Assembly (NCBI RefSeq): GCF_013376005.1
Contig: NZ_JABMJK010000010.1
Span: forward strand, 124,001 to 188,000
Length of the DNA: 64,000 nucleotides
Direction of reading: 5' to 3'
Source of the DNA: Duganella sp. SG902
Lineage (GTDB): Bacteria > Pseudomonadota > Gammaproteobacteria > Burkholderiales > Burkholderiaceae_D
Each line of letters opens with the position of its first letter. Within the stretch, counting starts at the first letter, position 1. The notes under the pieces are model-generated. The model was not told where the DNA came from. It saw only the letters and a list, made by a program, of their open reading frames with translations, and searched no databases. Below, one piece after another: positions 23,307 to 31,169 of the stretch. The translations under genes and the position numbers were made by a program.

Positions 23307-25394
23307 TTGTTGACCGTACTCATGGCGACTCGCGATGGGCTAGGCACGTTGCCCAAGGTGCTGGACGCCTACTGCCGCCTGATGCCGCCGGCCGGCGGCT
23401 GGCGCCTGCTCATCATCGACAACGGCAGCAGGGACGGCACGGCGGAGCTGCTGGCCAGCTACGCCAGCCGTCTGCCGTTGCGCTGCCTGCATGAGGCGCG
23501 GGCCGGCAAGAACCATGCGCTGAATCGCGCGCTGGACGATGCGCTGGCCGCACAGGGCGAGGACCAGGACCTGTTCATCTTTACCGACGACGACGCCGTG
23601 CCGGCGCCAGACTGGCTGCGGCAGTGGCAGGCCTGCGGGGATGCTCATCCCGATCACGATGTCTTCGGCGGCGCCATCGCGCCCGACTGGGCGGAGGCAC
23701 CGCCGGCGTGGCTGTTGCCCTTGATACCCACCGGCCTGACTTATGGCCTAACCTCGCCGGCGTTGCCGGACGGCCCGGTGTTCCCGGGGCTGGTTTGGGG
23801 CGCCAACATGGCGGTCAGGCGCGCGATTTTCTCGGCGGGGCATCGCTTCGATACCTGCACCGGCCCCAACGGCGCGGACTATGCGATGGGCAGCGAGACG
23901 GAGTTCACGCGCCGCCTGGCCGCCGCCGGCCATCAGGCCTGGTTTTGCCGCGCGCCGCAGGTCGCGCATCAGATCCGCACACATCAGGTGCGCATCGATT
24001 ACATCCTGCGCAAAGCGTGGCGCTTTGGGCGGGGCAAGTACCGGCAGGAACGGCCCGGACGCTTCGCCGAGTGGTTCGGCGTGCCGCGCTGGATGCTGAT
24101 GCGTTACGCGCTGGAGCTGGCCGCATGGGCTGGCGCCGCGCTGAAAGGCGACGTAGGCCGCAAATTCCGGCACCGCTGGGAACTGGCTTTCCTGAGCGGA
24201 TATTTCCATGAGGCCTGGCACGGCGCGCCGCGCAGCGGTCCGACGGTGCTGGTCACCAGCTATTCCGGCGAGCTGGGCGGCATGGAACTGCGGATGGCGC
24301 AGGAAGTCCGCTATTTGCGGCCGGCCGGCTACACGGGCGTGCTGGCGCTGCGCCAGTTCGAGGGACTGGACAGCTGGTCGCAACGGCTGGCGCGGGAACA
24401 GATCACGGTGGCGCAGTTTGGCCCGCCGCCATTTTTTGAAGGTCCGTGGCGCTGGCGCCAGCTGCGATATTGGCGTGCCCGCTGGCTGGCGCCCGCCCGG
24501 CTGCGCGCGTTCAGGGCGGACTTGGTACACGTCGCGCTGTGCTGGACGCACTATGGTGCCTCCATGCTGTGGCTGGCGCGCCATTGCGGCTTGCCGGCCG
24601 TGATCAGTGTGCATAACGCGTTTCCGCCGCCCGGCTTCACGCCTTGGCATGACAAGCTGTTGCGCCAGGCGTTTTGCGGCGTGCGCGGCATCTACGCGGT
24701 GTCGGAATCGGCCATGCGGCATTTCATGGCGGCCTATCAGCCGTATATATTAGCGTCCACCCGCCTGGCGGTGATACCGAATGGGGTGGACGTCGATCTG
24801 TTCAAACCGTCGCTGGCGACGCGGATGCAGACGCGTCAACGCCTGAACCTGCCGCAGCACGCGCTGGTGATGGGCGCGGTCGGGCGGCTGTCCGAGCAAA
24901 AACGGCCTCAGCTGTTGCTGGTGTTGTTCGCACAACTGCGGCGGCGTTTTCAGGGGCTGTACCTGGTGCTGGCCGGCAGCGGTCCGCTGGAAGCGGACTT
25001 GCGCGCGCAGGCGGAACAATTGCAGGTGCTGCCGTGGGTGATCTTCACCGGTTTTGTCGATGCCGTGCACGAGCTGATGCCGGCGCTGGATGCGCACGTG
25101 TTGATGAGCCGTAACGAGGGGTTCGGCATCGCCACCATCGAAGCCATGGCGTGCGGCGTGCCCGCCGTGGCGACCGACGTTCCCGGCAGCGCGGACATCC
25201 TGCGCGGCAGCCGGGGCGGGCTGCTGGTGCCGGCGGACGATGTGCCGGCCGCCGTAATGCTGGTGGGCGAGCTGCTGGCCGATTCCGAGCGGCGCGCGGA
25301 CATGGGCTGGCATGGTCGGAAGGAAGCGCAGCAACGCTACAGTCACGCCGTGGTGGGACAGCAGGTGCGCGACTTCTACCGGGGACTGCTATGA
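23307..25394 (+). CDS. Two-domain glycosyltransferase, GT2 fused to GT4
   Basis: A 695-residue protein. Residues 1-290 are a GT2 (GT-A) domain: TVLMATRDG, LLIIDNGSRDGT, FTDDDA (DxD-type, 93-97) and the acceptor-side ETEFTRRLAAAG. Residues 310-695 are a GT4 (GT-B) domain: TVLVTSYSGELGGME, VIPNGVDVDLF, GAVGRLSEQKRP and the donor-site EGFGIATIEAMACGVP. One polypeptide could add two consecutive sugars. It is first in a forward operon with the flippase, whose start overlaps its stop (ATGA). It starts at TTG with a strong Shine-Dalgarno. No frameshift or stop separates the halves. Confidence 0.88.
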   Translation: MLTVLMATRDGLGTLPKVLDAYCRLMPPAGGWRLLIIDNGSRDGTAELLASYASRLPLRCLHEARAGKNHALNRALDDALAAQGEDQDLFIFTDDDAVPAPDWLRQWQACGDAHPDHDVFGGAIAPDWAEAPPAWLLPLIPTGLTYGLTSPALPDGPVFPGLVWGANMAVRRAIFSAGHRFDTCTGPNGADYAMGSETEFTRRLAAAGHQAWFCRAPQVAHQIRTHQVRIDYILRKAWRFGRGKYRQERPGRFAEWFGVPRWMLMRYALELAAWAGAALKGDVGRKFRHRWELAFLSGYFHEAWHGAPRSGPTVLVTSYSGELGGMELRMAQEVRYLRPAGYTGVLALRQFEGLDSWSQRLAREQITVAQFGPPPFFEGPWRWRQLRYWRARWLAPARLRAFRADLVHVALCWTHYGASMLWLARHCGLPAVISVHNAFPPPGFTPWHDKLLRQAFCGVRGIYAVSESAMRHFMAAYQPYILASTRLAVIPNGVDVDLFKPSLATRMQTRQRLNLPQHALVMGAVGRLSEQKRPQLLLVLFAQLRRRFQGLYLVLAGSGPLEADLRAQAEQLQVLPWVIFTGFVDAVHELMPALDAHVLMSRNEGFGIATIEAMACGVPAVATDVPGSADILRGSRGGLLVPADDVPAAVMLVGELLADSERRADMGWHGRKEAQQRYSHAVVGQQVRDFYRGLL

Positions 25395-26821
25395 AACCGC
25401 GACTGTCCTTCCTGCTGTCGTTTTCCGAGAAATACACGCTGCTGGTGCTGAACACGGCCAGCGCCATGGTGCTGGCACGCTGGCTGACTCCGGCCGAAGT
25501 GGGCGTGTACGCGGTCGGCGCCGTGCTGGTCGGGCTGGTGCAAGTGCTGCGCGACTTTGGCGTCGGCGCCTACGTCATACAGGAAAAGACGCTGGACCGG
25601 CAAAAGCTGCGCGCCGCGCTGGGCGTCAACATGCTGATCGCGTGGACGCTGGCCGCGCTGGTGCTGGCCGGCGGCTATCCGGCGGCATGGTTTTATCATG
25701 AGCCGCGCTTGCGGATCATGTTGCAGCTGCTCGCCATCAACTTCTTGCTGGTGCCGTTCAGCGCGGTGGCCCTGCCGTATCTGCGGCGGCTGATGCGGTT
25801 TCGGGCCGTGTTCGCCATCAACGTCAGTCAGTGTGCGGCGCAAGCCGGGTGTTCCGTGCTGCTGGCGATGAGCGGCTGGGGCTATCTCAGCCTTGCGATG
25901 GGGGCGGTGGCGGGCGCGGCGGCGACCTTGCTGGCGACCACTTGCTGCCGCCCGGCCGACATGCCGTGGCTGCCCTCCTGGCGCGGTGCGCGCGCGGTCT
26001 TGTCGTTTGGCGCGGTGTCGACCGCCGGCACCTTGATTGACGAGGCCGGCGTGGCCGCGCCGGACCTCATTATCGGCAAGATGGCCGGCGTGGCCGAGGT
26101 GGGCATTTACGGCAAGGCCATGGGCGTCATCAACGTGTTCAATCAACTGGTGACGGCCGCGATCTCGCCGGTGATCTTTCCACTGTTTTCCGCGCAGGCG
26201 CGCGGCGGCGGCGACTTGCGCCAGGTGTACTTGACGACGGTCAGCCACATGACGGCGCTGAGCTTGCCGTTCTTCGGCTTTGTCGCGCTGATGGCGCAAC
26301 CGCTGGTGCGTTTGCTGTACGGCGATCAGTGGGACGCCGCCGTGCCGCTTATCCGCGTTATCTGCATCGGTTCCGCCTTGTACAGCTTGTTCAGCATGGC
26401 ACGTTATCTGTTCGTGGCCATGGGCGAGGTGCGGGCGCAGGCGCGGCTCGACGCCCAGGCGGTGCCGGTGCGCGTGCTGGCGGTGCTGGCGGCGGCCCCG
26501 TTCGGCCTGTACTGGGTAGGCTGGGCCGTGGTGGCCGGCGCGCTGTTTCGCAGCGGCTTGACCTACGTTTATCTGCGCCAGCTGACAGGCCTGCGACTGC
26601 GCGATCTGGCGGCCGCAAGCTGGCGCAGCGCGCTGGCGGCCGGCGCCGCCCTGGGCGGCGCGGCGGCCGCGGCGCGGTTCGGCCATCCGGGCACGCCGCT
26701 GCTGTGGGCGGCGTTGGCCGGTTTCCTGTTCTGGCTGGCCGCGATGCGCTCTCTGCGCCACGCGCTGGCCGATGAATGCACACTGGCGGCGCGCAAGGCC
26801 ATGGCGCTGCTGCACCGATGA
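25391..26821 (+). CDS. Polysaccharide flippase / Wzx-like MOP-family exporter
   Basis: A 476-residue integral membrane protein with about 12-14 hydrophobic segments and the polysaccharide-synthase pattern: LARWLTPAEVGVYAVG at the start, LVQVLRDFGVGAYVIQ, DLIIGKMAGVAEVGIYGKA and MAQPLVRLLYGDQWD. It should move undecaprenyl-linked repeat units across the inner membrane. ATGA overlap with the GT2-GT4 gene; the next GT4 gene follows after 9 bp. It complements the two ligase/polymerase-like proteins in the locus. Confidence 0.9.
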   Translation: MKPRLSFLLSFSEKYTLLVLNTASAMVLARWLTPAEVGVYAVGAVLVGLVQVLRDFGVGAYVIQEKTLDRQKLRAALGVNMLIAWTLAALVLAGGYPAAWFYHEPRLRIMLQLLAINFLLVPFSAVALPYLRRLMRFRAVFAINVSQCAAQAGCSVLLAMSGWGYLSLAMGAVAGAAATLLATTCCRPADMPWLPSWRGARAVLSFGAVSTAGTLIDEAGVAAPDLIIGKMAGVAEVGIYGKAMGVINVFNQLVTAAISPVIFPLFSAQARGGGDLRQVYLTTVSHMTALSLPFFGFVALMAQPLVRLLYGDQWDAAVPLIRVICIGSALYSLFSMARYLFVAMGEVRAQARLDAQAVPVRVLAVLAAAPFGLYWVGWAVVAGALFRSGLTYVYLRQLTGLRLRDLAAASWRSALAAGAALGGAAAAARFGHPGTPLLWAALAGFLFWLAAMRSLRHALADECTLAARKAMALLHR

Positions 26822-26830
26822 GAGGTCGCT

Positions 26831-27865
26831 ATGCGCATTGGCATTCTGTCGTATCCCATGCTGTTCCAGCGCGAAGGCGGCTTGCAGGTGCAGGTGCGCT
26901 CGACCATCGAGGCCTTGCAACGCTTGCCCCTGCAGGTGGAACTGGTCGATCCCAACCGCGACCGGCTGGACAGCTACGACGTCATTCACGTGTTTTCCGC
27001 CATCAACGGCAATTACCGCGTGGTGGAAATGGCCCATGAACTGGGCGTGCCGGTGATCTTGTCGGCCCTGCTGTCGCCGGGATGGAACCGCCAAATGGCG
27101 TTGCGCGCACGCGTCGCCGACCGGCTCACGGGGCGGCTCACGCAGTGGACTGTGCAGACCAGCTACGCCCAGACCAAGCGCGCTTTGCAACTGGCGCGGA
27201 TCGTGGTGGCGCTGGGGCCGGCCGAGCAGACCGCGCTGGAGGAGGGGTTCCGCGTCGATCCTGCCCGCATACGCGTGCTGCCGAATGGCATCGGTGAACA
27301 CTTCTTCCGCGCCGACGAATATCTGTTCCGTTCCCGCACGGGCCTGAACGGGCCGTTTGTGTTGATGGTGGGGGCGATCTCGCCATACAAAAATCAGTTG
27401 GGACTGGTCCGCGCGCTGGAGAAGCTGGACTTGCCGGTGGTGCTGGCCGGGCAGGCGCAACGCCAGCATCAGGACTATTTGCGGCAGCTGCGGGAGTCGC
27501 CCAAGGTGCACTGGCTCGGCCAACTCGATCACCGCGATCCCTTGCTGGCGAGCGCCTATGCCGCCGCGTCGGTACTGGCCCTGCCCAGCCAGGGCGAGGT
27601 ATTTCCGCTCTGCGTGCTGGAGGCGCTGGCCGCCGGCACACCTGTCGTAATGACGGACGAAAGCGCACTCAGCCTGCCGGACAGCGCCTTCGCGCTCAAG
27701 CAACTGCGCTGGAGCGATACCGCGGCACTGGGCCGGGAGATCCGCAACTTTGCCGATCATCCGCCCGGGCGGGGGGCCGTGCGCTCGCTGGTTCAAGCCT
27801 TCACCTGGCAGCGCGTGGCCTTGCGCATCGCCGACTGCTACCGGGAGCTGGGCGATGCTGTTTAA
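26831..27865 (+). CDS. Glycosyltransferase, GT4 family
   Basis: A 344-residue GT-B glycosyltransferase. The N-terminus is MRIGILSYPMLFQREGGLQVQV; the C-terminal domain has VLPNGIGEHFF, MVGAISPYKNQ and the donor-site segment SQGEVFPLCVLEALAAGTPVV near residue 255. It overlaps the MBOAT gene start by 11 bp. Probably assembles the repeat unit; sugar specificity is not inferable. Confidence 0.88.
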   Translation: MRIGILSYPMLFQREGGLQVQVRSTIEALQRLPLQVELVDPNRDRLDSYDVIHVFSAINGNYRVVEMAHELGVPVILSALLSPGWNRQMALRARVADRLTGRLTQWTVQTSYAQTKRALQLARIVVALGPAEQTALEEGFRVDPARIRVLPNGIGEHFFRADEYLFRSRTGLNGPFVLMVGAISPYKNQLGLVRALEKLDLPVVLAGQAQRQHQDYLRQLRESPKVHWLGQLDHRDPLLASAYAAASVLALPSQGEVFPLCVLEALAAGTPVVMTDESALSLPDSAFALKQLRWSDTAALGREIRNFADHPPGRGAVRSLVQAFTWQRVALRIADCYRELGDAV

Positions 27866-29282
27866 CTCGTTCAGTTTCCTGTTCCTCTACCTGCCGGTGG
27901 TGCTGGGCGGCTATTTCACGCTGCTGCGCTGGCGGGCGGGCTGGACGGCGGGATGGCTGGCGCTGGCATCGCTGTTTTTCTATGGGTACTGGGACACGCG
28001 CTATCTGCCGCTGCTGCTGGGATCGATCGTTTTCAATTACTGGTGCGCGCGGCATCGGCGGCTGTTGTTGTTCGGCGTCGCGGCGAATCTGGTTTTGCTG
28101 GGCTACTACAAGTATGCCAATTTCTTTATCGACAGCATGAACCAGCTGGGCATGCACTGGCACGGCTGGGCGATCGTGCTGCCGGTCGGCATTTCCTTCT
28201 TCACCTTCACCCAGATCGCCTACCTGGTCGATTGCCACCGGGGAGGGGCAGGAGAGTACCGGCTGGTGCAATACACGCTGTTTGTCAGCTATTTCCCCCA
28301 CTTGATTGCCGGGCCAGTGCTGCATCACAAGGAGATGATGCCGCAGTTCGACCGGCCGGCGCGGCTGGACATGGAAGACATCGGCATTGGCCTGTCGATA
28401 TTCGTGCTAGGTCTGGGCAAGAAGGTCTTGCTGGCGGATCCGATTTCGGTGCTGGTGGGGCCGGTGTTCGCACCGAACGCGCAACCGCAACTGGTGGAGG
28501 CGTGGATCGGCACCCTGGCGTACACGTTTCAGCTGTATTTCGATTTTTCCGGATATTCCGACATGGCGATCGGCTTGTCGCGCTTGTTTGGCGTGCGGTT
28601 GCCGCTGAATTTCAATTCACCCTACAAGGCCGCGAACATCAGCGAGTTCTGGCGGCGATGGCATATGAGCCTGTCTCGCTTCCTGCGCGATTACCTGTAT
28701 GTGCCGCTGGGCGGCAACCGTCGCGGCACCTTGCAGCGCTATCGCAACCTGATGTTGACCATGTTGCTGGGCGGCCTGTGGCATGGCGCCGGCTGGACCT
28801 TCGTGGTCTGGGGCGCTCTGCACGGCGTGTATCTGGTGCTGCATCACGGTTGGCAGGCGGTGGCGGGAGCGTCCGCGCCACGCTGGTGGGGACGCTGGCT
28901 GACCATGCTGGCGGTGATGCTGGCCTGGGTGGTGTTCCGCGCGCCGGATATGGGGACCGCGTCCGATGTGCTGCGGGGGCTGGCCGGTTTGAATGGCGTG
29001 TCCCTGCCGCGCGGCGCGGCGGGGTTTGCCGAACCGCTTGGCGCGCTGGGCTGGCAGCCGGCGTTTGACGGCATACGCTGGATCGATTTCAGCGGTCCGG
29101 CCATCCCGGCGCTGCTGCTGGCCATGGTATTGGCGCTGTTTGCGCCGAATACGCAGGATCTGCTGGGCCAGCCATTGCGCTGGTCGCCAGTCAAGTGGCG
29201 TAGCGCTGCGATGGCGCTGTTGTTTCTGGGCTGCCTGTTCAATATGAACCGGGTCAGCGAATTTCTCTATTTTCAATTCTGA
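27855..29282 (+). CDS. MBOAT family membrane O-acyltransferase (AlgI-like)
   Basis: A 475-residue polytopic protein beginning MLFNSFSFLFLYLPVV as AlgI-like MBOAT proteins do. It shows GISFFTFTQIAYLVD, FPHLIAGPVLHHKEMMPQF, the FDFSGYSDMAIGLSRLFG motif, SEFWRRWHMSLSRFLRDYLY, and the catalytic-His motif GGLWHGAGWTFVVWGALHG. It is expected to move acetyl groups from the cytoplasm towards the periplasm for polymer O-acetylation. The SGNH-like gene starting 2 bp later is the expected periplasmic partner. Confidence 0.93.
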   Translation: MLFNSFSFLFLYLPVVLGGYFTLLRWRAGWTAGWLALASLFFYGYWDTRYLPLLLGSIVFNYWCARHRRLLLFGVAANLVLLGYYKYANFFIDSMNQLGMHWHGWAIVLPVGISFFTFTQIAYLVDCHRGGAGEYRLVQYTLFVSYFPHLIAGPVLHHKEMMPQFDRPARLDMEDIGIGLSIFVLGLGKKVLLADPISVLVGPVFAPNAQPQLVEAWIGTLAYTFQLYFDFSGYSDMAIGLSRLFGVRLPLNFNSPYKAANISEFWRRWHMSLSRFLRDYLYVPLGGNRRGTLQRYRNLMLTMLLGGLWHGAGWTFVVWGALHGVYLVLHHGWQAVAGASAPRWWGRWLTMLAVMLAWVVFRAPDMGTASDVLRGLAGLNGVSLPRGAAGFAEPLGALGWQPAFDGIRWIDFSGPAIPALLLAMVLALFAPNTQDLLGQPLRWSPVKWRSAAMALLFLGCLFNMNRVSEFLYFQF

Positions 29283-29284
29283 AC

Positions 29285-30445
29285 ATGGACACCCAAACGG
29301 CATGGCGCGGCTACGTGGCGCTGTTTTCAGGCATCACCTTGCTGACGTGCGGCGCGGTGGCGGCGCTGAATTACCACGTCGATCCCTACCTGACGCACCA
29401 GTGGGATTCGCCGCACTTGCGGCGCCTGCTGCCGGGCCGCGAAAAACTCAGTCCCTGGGGCAAGACCTACGCGCTCGCGCGCTTCCAGCCGCAGGTGCTG
29501 TACGTCGGCAATTCGCGCACGGAGCTGGGCTTGCCGGTGCAGACGCCGCTGTTCGGAGACAGGCGCGTGTTCAATGCGGCCTTGTCCGGCGCCTCGCTGG
29601 GCGATGCGGCGGCCATGGTGCGGCACGCGGCGGCGGTCGGCAGGCTGGACACCGTGGTGTGGGGCATCGACGCGCCGTCTTTTTCCATGGAGATCGGCAA
29701 CACGGATTTCGACCGCGAACTGGTGGCGGCGGACCGGCACTATTTGGCGCGGCGTGGACTCATCAACCTCAAGCGCGCGCTCAGCGTGGACATGACGCTG
29801 GATACGCTGCGGGTCTTGCGCGGGACGTTTGGCGGCGTCTGCCTGTCCAGCCTGGCCTTGCTGGGGCAGCGCGACGGTCGTTGTGTGCAGCAGCGTATCG
29901 ACAGTCTGGGCGGTTCCGGCGCGGCCATGCTGCCGCGCGTGCGCGACTTCGCCCGGGGCGCCGGGCCAACGCCGGACGCCATGCGAGAACTCGATCACGG
30001 TGTCGCCGCGCTGTGCCGGGCGGGCACGCAGGTACGCCTGTACATCAATCCCACGCACGCCATGACGAGCGACGTGTTGTACTGGGCGGGAAAATGGTCC
30101 GCGCTGGAGGCCTGGCAGGGACGGCTGGCCGCACTGGCCGAGCGGCACCGCGAATCGGGCTGCGACACGCGGCTGTTTGATTTTTCAGGCTTTAACAGCG
30201 TCACGATGGAAGCACCGCCGCAACTCAGCGGCCTCGCCGAGATGGAAAATTACTGGGAGGCCTCCCATTACCGCGAGAACGTCGGACAACGGATACTGGC
30301 GCGGATGTTCGGCCACGGAGAATCGTTCGGTGTGGAATTGACGCCCGCCACGCTGCCGGCCCACCAGTCCGCGCAGCGCGCAGCGCGCGACCGCTATCAC
30401 CGTGAGCATCCGGCGGAAACCGCCATGGTCAGGTCGGCTTTGTGA
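29285..30445 (+). CDS. Membrane-anchored SGNH/AlgJ-like protein, partner of MBOAT
   Basis: A 386-residue protein with one N-terminal transmembrane helix (about residues 9-28) and a periplasmic domain. VLYVGNSRTELG near residue 75 resembles the block I nucleophile region of SGNH acetyltransferases (GNSR for GDS), and EASHYRENVG near residue 325 resembles block V with the catalytic His. Position directly after the MBOAT gene suggests it transfers acetyl groups to the polysaccharide. The 3' end overlaps the convergent methyltransferase by 17 bp. The function is inferred from context and weak motifs. Confidence 0.65.
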   Translation: MDTQTAWRGYVALFSGITLLTCGAVAALNYHVDPYLTHQWDSPHLRRLLPGREKLSPWGKTYALARFQPQVLYVGNSRTELGLPVQTPLFGDRRVFNAALSGASLGDAAAMVRHAAAVGRLDTVVWGIDAPSFSMEIGNTDFDRELVAADRHYLARRGLINLKRALSVDMTLDTLRVLRGTFGGVCLSSLALLGQRDGRCVQQRIDSLGGSGAAMLPRVRDFARGAGPTPDAMRELDHGVAALCRAGTQVRLYINPTHAMTSDVLYWAGKWSALEAWQGRLAALAERHRESGCDTRLFDFSGFNSVTMEAPPQLSGLAEMENYWEASHYRENVGQRILARMFGHGESFGVELTPATLPAHQSAQRAARDRYHREHPAETAMVRSAL

Positions 30446-31169
30446 GCACGGCGCAGCCTTTTTCACAGACGCGGGTGGCGTGCGCCAGCAGGGGAAATTC
30501 CTGCCGCCAGCGTGCGACGATGGCTTGTTCGTCGTCGCGGCCGGCATCGTCCAGGAATATTTGTGCGCCCGGATTGAGGTGGAGGAATAACAAAGGGCCC
30601 GCGGGATAGCGGGCCAGGGCGCGGGTCGCCTGGGGCGGGCCGTCGATGACCAGCAGGTCGATGCCGAGCCCGGACGGCAGAGCGCTCAAGTCGTACCACG
30701 GCCAGTTTTCGCCGGCGAGGGTGTGCGGCCGCAAGGCGGCGTCCAGCACCTCGGCCCAGTCCTGCAAGCCGTGGCGCCGGAGTTGTTGCCGGGTCTGCGC
30801 CGCGTAATGGGGATCGTGCTCCAGGCTGTACACCTTGCCCGCGCCATTCAACTGCATGCAACGCGCCAGCACCAGGGTCGAGGTGCCGCTGCTGCATTCC
30901 ACCACCACGCCGGGCCTGGCCGCGCGCGCATGCCGCGCCAGTTCCAGCAGGAAATCGGGCGAGGCGGCCCAGCCGCGCGTCGGCGGCAAGCTGGCCTTGA
31001 GATCCAGTTCGACGTACAGCCCTTGCAGCGCCTCCAGCTGACGGAACAGACCCGTGTTGTCCTGGTGGGACTGGTCGCGCAGATCGAACAGCAGCAGGTG
31101 CGCCTGCCGCAGCTTGTGCAGCGTGTAGCACAGCACCAGCAAAATCAGGCTATGAAAAATCAAGGACAT
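30429..31169 (-). CDS. Membrane-anchored class I SAM-dependent methyltransferase
   Basis: A 246-residue protein with an N-terminal hydrophobic anchor (FHSLILLVLCYTL) followed by a Rossmann-fold methyltransferase: motif I VVECSSGTSTLVLAR, motif II VYSLEHDPHYA, and motif IV-like IDLLVIDGPP. It is last in the 17-kb reverse operon and overlaps the preceding GT4-CapK gene by 10 bp. It may methylate a sugar or lipid intermediate at the membrane. The substrate is unknown. Confidence 0.8.
   Translation of the reverse strand: MSLIFHSLILLVLCYTLHKLRQAHLLLFDLRDQSHQDNTGLFRQLEALQGLYVELDLKASLPPTRGWAASPDFLLELARHARAARPGVVVECSSGTSTLVLARCMQLNGAGKVYSLEHDPHYAAQTRQQLRRHGLQDWAEVLDAALRPHTLAGENWPWYDLSALPSGLGIDLLVIDGPPQATRALARYPAGPLLFLHLNPGAQIFLDDAGRDDEQAIVARWRQEFPLLAHATRVCEKGCAVLTKPT

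Noticed and set aside
25376..27796. 806-residue reverse frame opposite the flippase and GT4 genes
   Set aside because: Very long, but composed of His/Gln/Arg/Ala-rich sequence without domains; both forward genes are well supported and coupled.
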